From IMG/VR virus record IMGVR_UViG_3300045999_011735, positions 50,997-114,996 of that record: DNA of 64,000 nucleotides; one strand, given 5' to 3'. This stretch comes from a virus. Every line of letters begins with the position of its first letter. Position 1 is the stretch's first letter. The notes under the pieces were generated by a model. It was not told the origin of the DNA, made no database searches, and saw nothing but the letters and a program-made list of their open reading frames with translations. Shown here in pieces: positions 45,767-55,288 of this stretch. Position numbers and translations under genes: made by a program.

Positions 45767-46678
45767 TTATTTTATTTTTAGTATCTGTGATATAAACGCC
45801 ATGAAGTTAATTTCTTTATCGGCAATACTGTTATTTTGCCATAAATATTGGGCTGAATGGATTGCTATATCGGCAGGTGCATTTGAATATTCAGTTACAC
45901 GTTCGTATAAACCGGTAAATAATGGTACATAATCATTTATGTCTGCGTCTGCTATTGTTTGTCTGATATCAGTCCATGCTGTTTTGCTCTTTGATTTTAG
46001 GTGCTTTATAACGTCATTTAAAACACCTTCAACATTAGCAACTAATGCTCCTGGATTTAAATTATTACTGTCATCTACTGATTGTTGAGATGCATTAATA
46101 ATTTTTCTAATGTCAGGATAATATGTTTTAACTAGAGCAGCAATGTCTGTTAATTCATATTTTACTTTTTCTTGATCTAAAAGCCAAGCTAAATGTTTTG
46201 CAACATCGCCTTTAGCAGGTGGTTCAATATGAAATGTTTGGCATCTGCTCTTAAGTGGATCAATAATACGTTCAGCATAGTTAGCTGTAAGTATAAATCG
46301 TGTTTTTGCAGAATATGTTTCCATTACATTACGCAATGCGGCTTGTGCTTGAGCAGTAATATAATCGGCTTCATCCAATATTACTACTTTAAGTGGATTA
46401 AAACTATTTACAGAGGCAAAATCAACGATTTTATCTCTAATAGTGTCAATACCTCTTTCATCAGATGCGTTAATATACATTATATCACACTTGATATTTT
46501 TAGTAATTAACTTAGCTAATGTTGTTTTACCTGTACCAGGTTTTCCAAATAGCAGTAAATGAGGAATATCATTTGTAGTGATACATTTAGAAATGAAGGC
46601 TTTTACACCCTCATTTCCAACGTATGTATCTAGTGTTTGGCTACGATATTTCTCAACCCATAGGGAATTGTTCGCCAT
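45767..46678 (-). CDS. gp44: Clamp-loader large subunit, gp44/RFC-like
   Basis: This is a 303-residue AAA+ ATPase: Walker A GKPGTGKT at 45-52, Walker B LDEADY around 101 and the SRC motif at 144-146 (arginine finger). It also has the RFC-type sensor ILTANYAERI. Length fits gp44 (about 320). It loads the sliding clamp with gp62. The start overlaps the end of GroEL by 26 bases. Confidence 0.92.
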   Translation of the reverse strand: MANNSLWVEKYRSQTLDTYVGNEGVKAFISKCITTNDIPHLLLFGKPGTGKTTLAKLITKNIKCDIMYINASDERGIDTIRDKIVDFASVNSFNPLKVVILDEADYITAQAQAALRNVMETYSAKTRFILTANYAERIIDPLKSRCQTFHIEPPAKGDVAKHLAWLLDQEKVKYELTDIAALVKTYYPDIRKIINASQQSVDDSNNLNPGALVANVEGVLNDVIKHLKSKSKTAWTDIRQTIADADINDYVPLFTGLYERVTEYSNAPADIAIHSAQYLWQNNSIADKEINFMAFISQILKIK

Positions 46679-48284
46679 CTTTATCTTTTTTAGGTTCGTT
46701 ATAGATTACACATTCAGTCAATAATACAGTACCTGCTACTGAAATGGCATTTTCAAGTGCTGTACGAGCTACTTTCATTGGATCAATAATGCCTGCTTCA
46801 AACATATCTTGTACTGTTTCTGACTTAATGTCATATCCAAATGTACGACCATTTGTAGGGTTTTCCTCTCTAGCTTTTCTAAGGGCAAAGATAATTTCAT
46901 CTTTGTTTTCAATTCCAGCATTTGATAGGATTTTGAGGAATGGAGAACCACAAGCAACATATGCTATTTTCTTTCCTAAATTAAAGTCTTCACCATCATC
47001 TTTCTTAAGTGTGATTTTCTCTCTTGCTTCGAGTAAAGCTACACCACCACCTGGAAGCAATCCTTCTTCAAGTGCTGCTTTAGTTGCTTGTAAAGCGTCA
47101 TCAATGCGGTCTTTCTTTTCTTTCATTTCGGTTTCAGTAGCACCTCCGATATTAATCACAGCTACTCCACCTACTAGTTTTCCAAGGCGTTCTTGCAAAT
47201 GTTCTTTTTCAAATGCAGAAAGTGATTTTCCAATTTGTTCTTTAAGTTCTGCAATACGTGCTTGAACGTTTTCTTCAGAACCACTACCATCTACAATTGT
47301 AGTAGTGTCTTTAGTTACAGTTACTACTCTTGCTTTACCGAACCAGTCTGAATTAAAACGCTCTAGTTTCATTCCTTTTTCAGGTGAAATTACAGTACCA
47401 CCAGTTACAGTTGCAATATCTTCCAAAAGTGCCAAACGACGGTCTCCAAAGTCAGGAGCTTTAACAGCAACTGCCTTTAACATTCCTCTCATTTTATTTA
47501 CAATCAATGTTGATAGTGCTTCACCATCAATATCTTCTGCAATAATTAAGAGTGAACTGTCTGTTTGTGAAGTACCTTCAAGTACTGGAAGTAATTCTTT
47601 AACTGATGTTAAACGTCCATTATAAATTAAGATCAATGGATCTTTTAAAATAGCAGACATTGTACTGTTGTCTGTAGTGAAATACATTGATTTGTATCCT
47701 CTATCAAACTGAATACCTTCTACTGTTTCAAGTGATGTTTCACCTGTTTTACTTTCTTCAACAGTAACAACACCATCCATTCCTACCATATTCATAGCTT
47801 CAGCTACTAATGCTCCAATTTCTTCATCATTATTTGCTGAAATAGTAGCTACTTGCTTGATTTGGTCTTCAGAATTGATGTCACGTTTAATTTCATTTAA
47901 ACCAGCAATTACTTCTTTAGATGCTGCTTCAATACCTTTCTTTACTAAAACCACATTAGTATTAGGATTAATACTTGAGAATGATTTAGTAATTAAGGCA
48001 TTTGCAAGCACAGTTGATGTAGTTGTACCATCACCTGCTTTATCTGCAGTTTTAATAGATGCTTGCTTAATCATTTGAGCACCTATATTTTCAATTGGGT
48101 CTTCAACGTCTTTAAGCGTTTTTGCTACTGTAACACCATCTTTGGTACTACGTACAGTTCCGTATTCATCAATGAATACTACATTACGGCCATAAGGTCC
48201 GAGCGTTGAGCTAACGGCATCAGCCACTTGCTTAATACCATTAGCTAATTTTTCTTTTGCTTCTTGATTGAAAGCTGTTTTCAT
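46653..48284 (-). CDS. groEL: GroEL chaperonin
   Basis: This is a 543-residue group I chaperonin: LANGIKQVADAVSSTLGPYG start, AGDGTTTSTVLANAL (ATP hydrolysis Asp region), ISANNDEEIG, the apical-domain IAEDIDGEALSTLIVNK and the late GGGVALLEA. It is full length but ends EQFPMG instead of a GGM tail. In the phage, GroEL would fold abundant virion or replication proteins. The catalytic GDGTTT is intact, so activity is expected. Confidence 0.95.
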   Translation of the reverse strand: MKTAFNQEAKEKLANGIKQVADAVSSTLGPYGRNVVFIDEYGTVRSTKDGVTVAKTLKDVEDPIENIGAQMIKQASIKTADKAGDGTTTSTVLANALITKSFSSINPNTNVVLVKKGIEAASKEVIAGLNEIKRDINSEDQIKQVATISANNDEEIGALVAEAMNMVGMDGVVTVEESKTGETSLETVEGIQFDRGYKSMYFTTDNSTMSAILKDPLILIYNGRLTSVKELLPVLEGTSQTDSSLLIIAEDIDGEALSTLIVNKMRGMLKAVAVKAPDFGDRRLALLEDIATVTGGTVISPEKGMKLERFNSDWFGKARVVTVTKDTTTIVDGSGSEENVQARIAELKEQIGKSLSAFEKEHLQERLGKLVGGVAVINIGGATETEMKEKKDRIDDALQATKAALEEGLLPGGGVALLEAREKITLKKDDGEDFNLGKKIAYVACGSPFLKILSNAGIENKDEIIFALRKAREENPTNGRTFGYDIKSETVQDMFEAGIIDPMKVARTALENAISVAGTVLLTECVIYNEPKKDKDGEQFPMG

Positions 48285-48285
48285 A

Positions 48286-48447
48286 TTAATCTTTTAAAAG
48301 TTTATACATCATAAACCATAAGGCACTAACTGCTAATCCTAGTGAAAGCCACGATGGAGCATACATAATAACAGCAAACCAGGCTACCATGCCGGCTATT
48401 GTACCTAAAGTGTACATAAACGATTTTCCTAGAGTTTTTAAGTTCAT
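48286..48447 (-). CDS. Small membrane protein between groES and groEL
   Basis: This is a 53-residue protein with two hydrophobic segments (FMYTLGTIAGMVAWFAVIMY and WLSLGLAVSALWFMMY). It starts 18 bases after the groES end and its stop is one base from the groEL start. Function unknown. Confidence 0.65.
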   Translation of the reverse strand: MNLKTLGKSFMYTLGTIAGMVAWFAVIMYAPSWLSLGLAVSALWFMMYKLLKD

Positions 48448-48464
48448 ATTATTTATTTTTTATT

Positions 48465-48755
48465 TTATTCTTCAATTAATGCTAATACATGTGCTTCAGC
48501 TACAGCAAGGTATTCTACACCTTCCCATTCTAATTTTGCAGGACCTACTTGTGGTAGTACTACTTTATCTCCTACTTTAAAAGACATAGGAACACGAGCA
48601 TCACCTGCTGCATTCCATTTTCCTGGTCCCACATCAATAATTGTTCCAACAATTGCTTTTTCTTGCGACAAATCTGGAATGATGAATTTGCCGTGCATTT
48701 TTTCTGTTTTTTCGTCCACCTTTATAATAAGGGCGTCCCATACTGCTTTAATCAT
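48465..48755 (-). CDS. groES: GroES co-chaperonin
   Basis: This 96-residue protein has the GroES beta barrel: VWDALIIKVDEKTEKMHGKF, a mobile loop with IIPDLSQEKAIVGTI, IDVGPGKWNAAGD and FKVGDKVVLPQVGP. The loop IIPD (for canonical IVLP-type) contacts the GroEL apical domain. Length is normal (about 97). Together with groEL this is a complete phage chaperonin set. It overlaps the next gene by four bases. Confidence 0.92.
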   Translation of the reverse strand: MIKAVWDALIIKVDEKTEKMHGKFIIPDLSQEKAIVGTIIDVGPGKWNAAGDARVPMSFKVGDKVVLPQVGPAKLEWEGVEYLAVAEAHVLALIEE

Positions 48756-49054
48756 ATACCTAGTGCTTTTTTAAATTTATCAAGTGTTTGTTTATGTTCT
48801 ATAACATATTCTTTAAGAGTAAGTATTGCTTTACTATCTACCATTTTACCACGTACTAATTTATGTACAATAGATTCTAACGAACTATAATAGCCAACGG
48901 CCATCATGTTATCGTTATAACCTGGTTCCATTAGTGTGTAGCAATTTTTATCCTCATGAATTTCATAAGGGGCAAACAGAGGATCTTTGATGATTACTAC
49001 ATCTTTAGTTTGTCCCTTTTGACGTCCGCGACGTCCTTGTGTTGAATCACTCAT
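48752..49054 (-). CDS. Hypothetical protein
   Basis: This is a 100-residue protein with a basic N-terminus (STQGRRGRQKGQTKDVVIIK), a central beta part and a helical end (DSKAILTLKEYVIEHKQTLD). It contains an RGRQKG AT-hook-like piece. It precedes groES with overlapping codons and has an ATATTTATA box 22 bases upstream. Confidence 0.65.
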   Translation of the reverse strand: MSDSTQGRRGRQKGQTKDVVIIKDPLFAPYEIHEDKNCYTLMEPGYNDNMMAVGYYSSLESIVHKLVRGKMVDSKAILTLKEYVIEHKQTLDKFKKALGI

Positions 49055-49075
49055 AACTTTTATTAATTTATTATA

Positions 49076-49084
49076 TATAAATAT
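49076..49084 (-). promoter_or_regulatory. Second-class promoter box ATATTTATA
   Basis: The box lies 22 bases before the start at 49054, so the chaperonin genes may have a promoter separate from the polymerase and clamp. Confidence 0.45.
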
Positions 49085-49087
49085 ATG

Positions 49088-49288
49088 CTAGTTAATGGGG
49101 TCTCCCACAACTTCCTCAACAATTTCAGCTTCCTCTACTAATTCACAAAAGAATAAGCGATCTCCTTGTTTAAATGTTCTATGTAATGGTGATATTTTGT
49201 TCCATTCAGGTCCCAATGGTTCATAATCAGCGCTCATGTTTCGACGCACTATGAACAATTCATCATTTATTTTAATTATATTAGGCAT
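49088..49288 (-). CDS. Hypothetical protein
   Basis: This is a 66-residue beta-rich protein (KINDELFIVRRNMSADYEPL) with an acidic end. No family is recognised. Its start shares one base with the stop of the clamp gene. Confidence 0.65.
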   Translation of the reverse strand: MPNIIKINDELFIVRRNMSADYEPLGPEWNKISPLHRTFKQGDRLFFCELVEEAEIVEEVVGDPIN

Positions 49289-50028
49289 TATGATATTTGT
49301 AATTCAGGTAAATAATATACTGAGTATCCTGTTTCTGTTTTAAATTCAAGTTTAAGTAATCCTTGTGTACTTAAGTATCCTTTAGCTTCAGTCATATCAT
49401 CTTTATTTGCATTAAGGATTTCCTTTACATATGCAGAATTAAATGACACGAAGCCATCATGTAAATTTTCAAATGATGCTTCTGTTGTAAATTCTACTTT
49501 ATTTGAATGTGATGTTGGCTCTCCTAAAACAAATTTTACTTGTTTATTTCCTTCATCATTTGTAATAGTAGACATTCTAAATATGTCTTTAACATTTGAT
49601 CCTAAAGCACCTTTTGCTTTGGCAAAACGCATAATAAATTCAGAATCAACTACAAATGACACTTCGTATCCTGGTTCTGTAATTTCAGGTGTGGTTTGAA
49701 TAATATAAGGGTCTGCTAGTGAATATTGTAGTGAGAAATTTGAATCTTCAATTTGTAATTTAGTAGGTACTTTATGTGTTTTTTCAACATTAATTATAAC
49801 GTCCATATCTAGGATACTTAACATTTTAAGTAATCCACTTGTATTGAATATACCTAATGTACCATCATCTAATTTAACATCACATTCAATACGTCCTACT
49901 AAATCTTGATTTGGGGATACAAATCCAACATTTAAACGATTATTAACAATATTCCATTTGACACTTTCTACAGTGCCATTTAAGTAATATTTTTCAATAT
50001 TTGCTACTAAGTCTAGTTTATTGATCAT
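49288..50028 (-). CDS. gp45: Sliding clamp, gp45-like
   Basis: This is a 246-residue protein with the two-domain beta pattern of gp45: SVKWNIVNNRLNVGFVSPNQ, GIFNTSGLLKMLSILDMDVI, EVSFVVDSEFIMRFAKAKGA and GFVSFNSAYVKEILNANKDD. As a trimer it tethers the polymerase to DNA and, with gp55, activates late promoters. It lies directly between polymerase and chaperonin genes. Confidence 0.85.
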   Translation of the reverse strand: MINKLDLVANIEKYYLNGTVESVKWNIVNNRLNVGFVSPNQDLVGRIECDVKLDDGTLGIFNTSGLLKMLSILDMDVIINVEKTHKVPTKLQIEDSNFSLQYSLADPYIIQTTPEITEPGYEVSFVVDSEFIMRFAKAKGALGSNVKDIFRMSTITNDEGNKQVKFVLGEPTSHSNKVEFTTEASFENLHDGFVSFNSAYVKEILNANKDDMTEAKGYLSTQGLLKLEFKTETGYSVYYLPELQIS

Positions 50029-50029
50029 A

Positions 50030-50158
50030 TTAATTTCCTCTCCCCGTTTTTCTAATTTGGGTATTTGTCTTGGCTGGTTTTGGTTGTGTGACCTTTCCCT
50101 TTTTATCTGTTTTATTTTTCTTTGCTTCGTTTGGGTTGTTAAAGAATTTTGATGGCAT
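50030..50158 (-). CDS. Short basic hypothetical protein
   Basis: This is a 42-residue protein rich in Lys, Asn and Thr (NPNEAKKNKTDKKGKVTQPK). It ends one base before the clamp start. Coding is likely given the tight spacing, but function is unknown. Confidence 0.55.
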   Translation of the reverse strand: MPSKFFNNPNEAKKNKTDKKGKVTQPKPAKTNTQIRKTGRGN

Positions 50159-50159
50159 A

Positions 50160-50231
50160 TTATTTGTTTTTAGTGTTTTCGTGTATCTTATACAAGAGTA
50201 TAACGATAACGAACATTAAAGCTGTTTGCAT
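50160..50231 (-). CDS. Tiny membrane peptide
   Basis: This is a 23-residue frame with one hydrophobic helix (MQTALMFVIVILLYKIHEN). It ends one base before the gene at 50158. It is short, so coding is only moderately supported. Confidence 0.4.
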   Translation of the reverse strand: MQTALMFVIVILLYKIHENTKNK

Positions 50232-50270
50232 GTTATTTATTTATATCTAAAGATAATAAGGTTTCCTGGT

Positions 50271-52856
50271 TTATCCAAACTTAAAGAACTTGTTGATGTT
50301 GTTATTGAATATTGGTTTTCCCCATTTCAAATCCTCATATAGTGTTTCTAATTTGTTTTTTAACATTGAATCAAATAACTGTACTTTATCCAGGTATTTT
50401 TCAATAAATTCTGTAATAAATGGAGGATCATCATATCCATTAAATCCAATAACATCAATTCGATATGGGTTATCTTTTAAATATGCTATAAACATTTTAT
50501 CTCCAATTTGAAATGCATTGTGTTTTTTATCTAACTTCTTAAATTTAAGTAAGTCATTATAGTAAATAGCTGCTTTAGTATTGATAGGACATTTCAATTC
50601 CAATTTAGAGAATATTTCGCCTGCTTGTGGAGGTGAAGCAATATATTCAGCCATATTTTTTAATCCAGTAGGTTTAAGTAGCAAGCGCCAATCTACTGTG
50701 TTGATGCTTTCTCTGAATGTAATGATTTGTTTGTCTATTTCTGGTTTGGGTTTACCAAACATGATATCTTGAATTAATCCCTTTGCAAATTTTCTAAAGT
50801 AAGGAGCAAAGTTAGATTTCATTAGATCTAATCCTTTAATATCTAGTTCTTCAGTTGGTACACCTTCTTTATTTACAATAAATTGAGCGTAACGTCTTTT
50901 ACCTGCAAAGTATCCTCGCTCAAGTACTACCTCTTGCTTTAATTCAAAATAATGAGGACGATCATGTAGATTGAATAATTCTACTACTAGTGTGTTTAAG
51001 TTTTCATTTGCTGCTTTTTGAATTTCAGTAGCAACTTCTAAAACATATTTTACTGCTTCCTCTCTACTACTTAAATCTACATTAGGATGCCTTTTCTGGA
51101 TTAGATCCTTAACTTGAATGAATAGTGAATCGGTATCTGAAGTTACAATATAATCAATACCTTCAGTTTCCATTTGTTTATTCATCCATTTATTTACATA
51201 CTTGATTGATTCTTGAGTTAGTCTTTGTCCTGTAAGTGTAATTGCTTTAGATATGAATTTATGTCCATCAGTGTATCTCCATCCATTAATTGCAAATACA
51301 CCGTAAACGTCATTTAATTTAATTTTATAAGCGTGTTGACGTCTGTTGTAAAAGTCTCCCATAACAGGATCTTTATCTACTTTAAACGCCTTTTTCATTT
51401 TATTTTTATATTCAACACGTTTGTTGAACCAATCACTTAAGATATCACACACTACTGAATTTTTATCTTTACGGAATATTACTCCAGGTGCAGATATAAT
51501 CCAATTTTCACTTTCAATTAATTTTACTATTTTACCTACTGTAATAACAGAGCGTGATATATTTTTATTTGAATTGATTTTCTCAATAGTTACTTCAGTA
51601 TCTGGATTTAGTAGTTTTAATTCTTTTAAAGACCATTGATTGTCATATTTGTCTTTATTTACAATTCTACCTATTAATGTTTCAATACCCATATTCAAGG
51701 ATCGAATAATTGATGGATATAGTGAGGTAAAGTCCAAATCAATAACCCATTCATATAATCCTGGTGTTGGGTCTTTTAAATATCCACCAGCATATTCTTC
51801 CTTAATATCTTTTAAATTAGGATTGTATGTAGTAGGTTTATTTGGTGAAACTATATCTTTACGCTTCAAATACGTTAAAATAGCACCCTCATTAAGTGCT
51901 GTTGACAGATATATTTGTTCGTAAGGTACATGGCACAAGTGAGATACAGTAACAGTTAGATCAATAAATTTAAGTTTATTTTCAAGCGCAACTATAATTT
52001 CAACGTCACGCAAATTATATTCAATAAACTTATTTACATCCTCTTTAAATAATTTATCTAACGATCCTAAGTAATCTACTTTACCTAAATCAACATATTT
52101 CTCTCCAATATTACCTAAGGCATAAGATGGTTCTTGTGTTGTAATATACTTTTTAAACAGCAGCATATAGTCAAGATGGTTTACACCTGCTATAGTAGTA
52201 TATTTTGCCCCTGCAAATTCGCCTTCATCTACCTTTTTAAGTGGAGATAAACGTGCTGCTTGGCTTTCACCCAATACATTTGCAATACGATGGTATAAGT
52301 AAGGAATATCAAAGAACTCACTATTCCATCCTGTTATAATTGTTGGATCTAATTCTTCCCATTTGTCAAGGAACTTATACATTAATTCCTTTTCTGTAAA
52401 GCAAGGTACTACAGTTTTGTTTTCATTTGTAGATTCAGTCATTGTCTTTGCTTCATCTAAAATATAACAGTAATACATTTTAGTACTATTGTCATATAAA
52501 GCAATGGCTGTTAATTTACCTGCTGGATTGCGAACTGTATCTTGAGTAAGTGCACCTGCAATTTCACATTCAATGTCTAAATAAATTATATTTTGATATT
52601 CAGGTGTATCATCTGATTCATAATATGCATCTACAAGTACACGAGTATATTTGTCAACATCACTTTCAAATACATTTGGATCTTTATACCCATATTGTTT
52701 TGTAGGTGATACACGTTGCCCATCTAGTGTTTCGTATTGGCCCCTTTCATCAGCGACATAGCAGGTGGCTCGATATGGAAATTCGAGCCAACCTTTTTTA
52801 TCGTCGCGTAAGTGATATTTCTTTTCTCCTCTATTGTAATAGATTGCTTGATACAT
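50271..52856 (-). CDS. gp43: Family B DNA polymerase with 3'-5' exonuclease
   Basis: This is an 861-residue protein. Exonuclease motifs: YLDIECEI (Asp94/Glu96), TGWNSEFFDIPYL (Asn178-Asp183), YNLRDVEII (Tyr280-Asp284). YAGGYL marks the exo/pol link. Polymerase motifs: VIDLDFTSLYPSII from 371, KLNDVYGVFAINGW and YIVTSDTDSLFIQ. Length is close to T4 gp43 (898). All catalytic residues are present, so it is active. It heads the replication operon. Confidence 0.96.
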   Translation of the reverse strand: MYQAIYYNRGEKKYHLRDDKKGWLEFPYRATCYVADERGQYETLDGQRVSPTKQYGYKDPNVFESDVDKYTRVLVDAYYESDDTPEYQNIIYLDIECEIAGALTQDTVRNPAGKLTAIALYDNSTKMYYCYILDEAKTMTESTNENKTVVPCFTEKELMYKFLDKWEELDPTIITGWNSEFFDIPYLYHRIANVLGESQAARLSPLKKVDEGEFAGAKYTTIAGVNHLDYMLLFKKYITTQEPSYALGNIGEKYVDLGKVDYLGSLDKLFKEDVNKFIEYNLRDVEIIVALENKLKFIDLTVTVSHLCHVPYEQIYLSTALNEGAILTYLKRKDIVSPNKPTTYNPNLKDIKEEYAGGYLKDPTPGLYEWVIDLDFTSLYPSIIRSLNMGIETLIGRIVNKDKYDNQWSLKELKLLNPDTEVTIEKINSNKNISRSVITVGKIVKLIESENWIISAPGVIFRKDKNSVVCDILSDWFNKRVEYKNKMKKAFKVDKDPVMGDFYNRRQHAYKIKLNDVYGVFAINGWRYTDGHKFISKAITLTGQRLTQESIKYVNKWMNKQMETEGIDYIVTSDTDSLFIQVKDLIQKRHPNVDLSSREEAVKYVLEVATEIQKAANENLNTLVVELFNLHDRPHYFELKQEVVLERGYFAGKRRYAQFIVNKEGVPTEELDIKGLDLMKSNFAPYFRKFAKGLIQDIMFGKPKPEIDKQIITFRESINTVDWRLLLKPTGLKNMAEYIASPPQAGEIFSKLELKCPINTKAAIYYNDLLKFKKLDKKHNAFQIGDKMFIAYLKDNPYRIDVIGFNGYDDPPFITEFIEKYLDKVQLFDSMLKNKLETLYEDLKWGKPIFNNNINKFFKFG

Positions 52857-52879
52857 TATTTAAAGATACAAAAGAGAAT

Positions 52880-55288
52880 TTAGTTCTCACGTCTTTCTTC
52901 TGGTTTATAATATACAATCCTGTTGTGCCAAACTGGTGCTGCTAATAATATTGCTGGTTTAATATGTCCTCTCATTGTTTCTTGGAACATATATGACATC
53001 CATGTTTGTTCAAATGGATTTGCCCATTCAGTTTCTAGGAACATTTTATAGTTACCTTTTTTGTTTACAATCATAGGCCAGTTTGCATAATATATTTCTC
53101 CGGTTGCATAAGATAATTCACCATTTACTTCAATTCTATCAAATTTAGTTCTTGGAGCGTATGGGTCTAATCCTGATACTGGTAGTTGGTCATAATCAGG
53201 CCATACAAATGTTCTTACTGATTGTGGTACATTATACCAAGATACCTGAATGTTATTGTCCATGTATACTTCAGTATATGATAATTTGAGGAAATCAAAA
53301 TCTTCCTTAGCCATTATTTCATGAATCTTCTTCCACAAGTCAGGAACGAATTTTCTAAATCCATTTCTACAATATCCTGTTTCAGTTGAAGGATAGAACC
53401 CCATATCATCTTCAAAGAATAAGTAATAGTCACTATCTGATTCTTGGAAATGTTTTGCAGCAAATAATCTTCCACCATTAATCCCTTTATTTTCGTTCAT
53501 AATGATATGTTCAAAACCATATTTGTCTGCTACTACTTTATTATCAATTCGTGCTTGTGGATCTGTAGAATTATCAATTAGTATTTTCTTATGTGGTTTT
53601 TCTAGCCAATCAGGTGAATTTGCTTTCCATGTAGCTAATGTGTGTTCAATTTGTTGAGGGAAATTAAACGTAAGCATGTACAATGATGTTTTATCTGTAG
53701 TAGCATTGTATATGCTCTTAGGCAATACATGGGCACGTTTACTATTATTTTCTAATTGTACTTGATCGTCTAATAATGCTTGTACAAACTTAACAATTAA
53801 TCCATTATCATCTAAAGCAAAACGTCTGTAAAGATGTGGTTCAAGATGTGCCATGATACTAAAGATACTTTCTTCAGTACCCATATATCCTTCATCTAAA
53901 GTACCTTGTAACAAAGCATAATAAGTACCATTTGCTTGAGTTAAGAAATCTTTATGTCCACCAAACAATCCACCTCTACAAACATATTCTACTTTTTCAC
54001 GAGCATATCTGTTAATTCCTTTAACTTCAAACCCATGAATTTCATCTACAGGCTGGTAAGGGTAACTTAAGAATAGGAATGTTTTTAAGTATGGGATAAT
54101 TTTATCTAGTGCTCTGTTTTCTGTAAAGTATTTTTCATAAACAGTATTTGTAATACCTGCATCAAGCCATAAGAAATAATTTGTATCAAATACATTCATT
54201 ACTTTAGCATCATGCAACATGAACATTTTTGATTGTACAATTGGATTGTACCATTCAAGTGCTGCTTGAGGACTACTTTTCAACCAACCATTTTCTCCTG
54301 TTTGATTAAGCCATTTTTCACTTGTTCTTATTTGTTGGGTTTTATCCCAAAACGGAGCATAAAAGTTATTTTTAATGTCGTCTAATTCAAAGTTTCTAAC
54401 GTGTGTGTTTTCAGGTTTACGTTTTTCCCAAACTAGATATTCATATTCTTTAGGAATATAAATAAACATTTTTACAGGTATATCTAGGAACTTTCTAAAG
54501 TTTTCAATATAATGACTAAAGTCTCTACCTGGTCTTCCTATGTTCCATAATCCAGTTACTAAGGTTAAATCATCAGTTGTTTCTAATGCTTTAACTGGTT
54601 CAGACATTTGTACTTGTTGTCTTAATTTATCCAACTCATAAAATGCTAATCCTTTTCTAACACCATTATCGTATCCGTCTACTTTAGGTTTTTCCTCAAT
54701 GTAAAATTCAGGTTTAGGAAAATTAAAAGGTGCTGAATGTAAGCATACAGGATAAAAAGCAGCAGCTCCTCTATCCCAATTTGCTTCTACTGTTACAGTA
54801 TTGTCTCTATTCTCATGAGTATAATTTGGATCATTTAAACTATACCAAGTAGTAGTTAAAAGATATTTACATTTTGATTTTAAAATATTTGCTATTGCTT
54901 TTTGTCCACCATCTAAAGTAAGATGTCCCAATACATCTCTTACAATCAATAAATCACCTTCAGGTATTTCAATACCGTCTTGTGTTAAGTCTAATTCTTT
55001 AAAACTAATTATTGAATTTGCAAACTTTTGGTTGTCCTGAATCATTTCAGGTACAATATCACAACCTGTATATTTTTCAAAATTGTATACAATGTCTTTC
55101 ATCCAGTTAAAGTCCCCACAAGGAACATCAACTACAGATTTTATTTCTTTGTCTTTAACTAACTGTTTGATTTGTTGCCTAATAATATCAGTTTCTTCCA
55201 TGGTGCTTCCAGGGCCACTTTTACTTTCAGGCCAACCACCAAATCTCCAGTTTGTGTAAACGTCTTGAAAAGTTTCTTTTAAACTCAT
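52880..55288 (-). CDS. Three-domain methyltransferase / HtrL-like / GT2 protein
   Basis: This is an 802-residue protein. Residues 1-200: methyltransferase with SVVDVPCGDFNWMKDI and YTGCDIVPEMIQDNQKF and LLIVRDVLGHLT. Residues about 225-520: HtrL/YibB-like unit with FLWLDAGITNTVYEKYF and CRGGLFGGHKDFLTQ. Residues about 540-802: GT-A domain with YMLTFNFPQQIEHTLATWKA, NENKGINGGRLFAAKHF and YYLFFEDDMGFYP. Such a fusion suggests that methylation and sugar transfer act on the same growing glycan. It is coupled to the carbamoyltransferase by a four-base overlap. Confidence 0.8.
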   Translation of the reverse strand: MSLKETFQDVYTNWRFGGWPESKSGPGSTMEETDIIRQQIKQLVKDKEIKSVVDVPCGDFNWMKDIVYNFEKYTGCDIVPEMIQDNQKFANSIISFKELDLTQDGIEIPEGDLLIVRDVLGHLTLDGGQKAIANILKSKCKYLLTTTWYSLNDPNYTHENRDNTVTVEANWDRGAAAFYPVCLHSAPFNFPKPEFYIEEKPKVDGYDNGVRKGLAFYELDKLRQQVQMSEPVKALETTDDLTLVTGLWNIGRPGRDFSHYIENFRKFLDIPVKMFIYIPKEYEYLVWEKRKPENTHVRNFELDDIKNNFYAPFWDKTQQIRTSEKWLNQTGENGWLKSSPQAALEWYNPIVQSKMFMLHDAKVMNVFDTNYFLWLDAGITNTVYEKYFTENRALDKIIPYLKTFLFLSYPYQPVDEIHGFEVKGINRYAREKVEYVCRGGLFGGHKDFLTQANGTYYALLQGTLDEGYMGTEESIFSIMAHLEPHLYRRFALDDNGLIVKFVQALLDDQVQLENNSKRAHVLPKSIYNATTDKTSLYMLTFNFPQQIEHTLATWKANSPDWLEKPHKKILIDNSTDPQARIDNKVVADKYGFEHIIMNENKGINGGRLFAAKHFQESDSDYYLFFEDDMGFYPSTETGYCRNGFRKFVPDLWKKIHEIMAKEDFDFLKLSYTEVYMDNNIQVSWYNVPQSVRTFVWPDYDQLPVSGLDPYAPRTKFDRIEVNGELSYATGEIYYANWPMIVNKKGNYKMFLETEWANPFEQTWMSYMFQETMRGHIKPAILLAAPVWHNRIVYYKPEERREN

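Noticed and set aside
46744-47265. A 173-residue open frame on the plus strand
   Set aside because: It is antisense to GroEL over its full length; its Ser/Pro-rich composition mirrors conserved GroEL codons, and it has no leader or promoter.
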